From NCBI GenBank assembly GCA_013151705.1, contig JAADHT010000286.1:1-5620 (forward strand): a stretch of DNA of 5,620 nt, given 5' to 3'. Of the stretch, positions 4,978-5,620 are shown piece after piece. The position numbers and the translations under genes are program-made. Below the pieces are notes generated by a model that did no database searches, had not been told where the DNA came from, and was given only the letters and a program-made list of their open reading frames with translations. The stretch comes from Kiritimatiellota bacterium. GTDB taxonomy: Bacteria > Verrucomicrobiota > Lentisphaeria > Victivallales > JAADHT01. The first letter of the stretch is position 1. Every line of letters begins with the position of its first letter.

Positions 4978-5620
4978 TGTGGCGCGGAGATTTTGAAAAG
5001 ACGTTTAACGCCTCTGATAAATATGGAATCGTTGGAAAAAACAGGCGTGCAGAAGCATGATTCGCCGATTTCAGACGTGTGGACGAGTTTGAATTCGGAC
5101 GCGTCCTTTATTATCCGGGTGCGCCCTTTCAAATCGGTCAGATAAATCAAATCACCGACGAGAATCGGAGTTGAGTAGAAACCGGAGTCGAATTCGTGAA
5201 CCCACAAAACCTTGCCCGTCGCCGCGTCCAGGCAAGTGAGAGGTCCGAAATTCGCGGCGAGATAAACTCTTCCGGCGTCGGTCGCCAATACGCTCGCCAC
5301 ATCCGGCAAATCGACATCCTCGTTCTCCCAAAGCTTCTTCCCGGTCGCCAGATCGAGCGCCACCGCGCTGGCGTTGGCGTTGGCGGTGAAAACTCGGGCG
5401 CCAGCGACCGAGGGAGACGGAGCGACCTCGCCTGACAAGCACTCCGTCCGCCAAATGGTCTTACCATCGGACAGCGAGACCGCGAGAACCGCGACGCTCG
5501 ATTGGACTATAGCTACGGGACGCCCGACGATTTCAGCCTCGATCGGAGAGGACCACGATATCTCCTTGGCGCTTCTATTGGTCCAGACAACCGCCCCGTC
5601 CGCGAGATTCAGCGCCAGAA
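4974..5620 (-). CDS. PQQ-like beta-propeller repeat protein, C-terminal part (5' end beyond the window)
   Basis: The frame is open to the window edge, giving 214 residues before TGA at 4976-4974. An apparent TTG start at 5438 is internal, because the same frame continues upstream with matching repeats. Four blade signatures of the form (A/C)xxxxxGxxxW recur with a period of 41-44 residues in this fragment: LNLADGAVVW (3-12), VSLSDGKTIW (47-56), LDLATGKKLW (88-97) and LDAATGKVLW (130-139). Weaker blades follow at LKGRTRIIKD and at GVKRLFKIS near the end. This is the PQQ-repeat (PF13360-like) fold, found in BamB, quinoprotein dehydrogenases and many exported propellers of unknown role. The signal peptide region and any cofactor or lipoprotein residues lie outside the window, so the function and an extracytoplasmic location are inferred only. 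It converges on gad. Confidence 0.9.
   Translation of the reverse strand, partial: LALNLADGAVVWTNRSAKEISWSSPIEAEIVGRPVAIVQSSVAVLAVSLSDGKTIWRTECLSGEVAPSPSVAGARVFTANANASAVALDLATGKKLWENEDVDLPDVASVLATDAGRVYLAANFGPLTCLDAATGKVLWVHEFDSGFYSTPILVGDLIYLTDLKGRTRIIKDASEFKLVHTSEIGESCFCTPVFSNDSIFIRGVKRLFKISAPQ

Noticed and set aside
5367..5385. Short direct repeat gcgttg
   Set aside because: It reflects the Ala-Asn-Ala-Asn-Ala codons in a propeller strand of the PQQ protein and needs no other explanation.
5436..5438. TTG at 5438 as the start of the PQQ gene
   Set aside because: The frame stays open upstream to the window edge and contains two further blade signatures with the same period, so this codon is an internal leucine.

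Overview
The window is bacterial chromosome DNA. It carries two complete housekeeping or stress genes (a RecD2-type helicase and an E. coli-type glutamate decarboxylase), one incomplete PQQ-repeat beta-propeller gene on the opposite strand, a small AT-rich insert-like region, and at the left edge a 262-base fold-back element. Classical Shine-Dalgarno sites (AGGAGG, AAGGA) and medium GC in the main genes fit a Gram-negative-like bacterium. A stand-alone RecD2 together with a PQQ-like propeller gene would suit a PVC-group (Lentisphaerae/Kiritimatiellae-like) or similar lineage. That placement is a weak guess and nothing in the window fixes it.

Layout. Bases 1-262 are almost entirely self-complementary. 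The two ends pair with each other (1-22 with 241-262) and enclose two long imperfect hairpins (23-127 and 137-240) plus a 3-bp mini-hairpin (128-136), so the strand can fold as a four-way, cloverleaf-like junction. Bases 263-742 are AT-rich. They hold one doubtful ORF (242-472) and the remains of a zinc-ribbon gene broken by two frameshifts (488-732). Next comes an intact two-helix membrane protein with a C-terminal zinc ribbon (743-1084), whose stop overlaps the start of recD2 (1081-3288) in an ATGA junction. After a 130-base leader with competing inverted repeats lies gad (3419-4810). On the minus strand, a PQQ-repeat protein (4974 to beyond 5620) runs towards gad. A possible 56-codon ORF (4807-4977) starts at a GTGA overlap with the PQQ stop and fills the whole gap between the two convergent genes.

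How the parts relate. The broken zinc-ribbon gene, the membrane zinc-ribbon gene and recD2 are packed as one co-directional unit, but the first two are AT-rich and look acquired, while recD2 looks native. Gad consumes a proton by converting glutamate to GABA. It keeps the C-terminal histidine used for pH-dependent shut-off in E. coli GadB, which suggests an acid-stress role, but no glutamate/GABA antiporter is in view. The PQQ protein is probably unrelated to gad. The items most worth a second look are the fold-back element, the degraded zinc-ribbon gene and its intact neighbour, the gad leader, and the overlapped small ORF after the PQQ gene.
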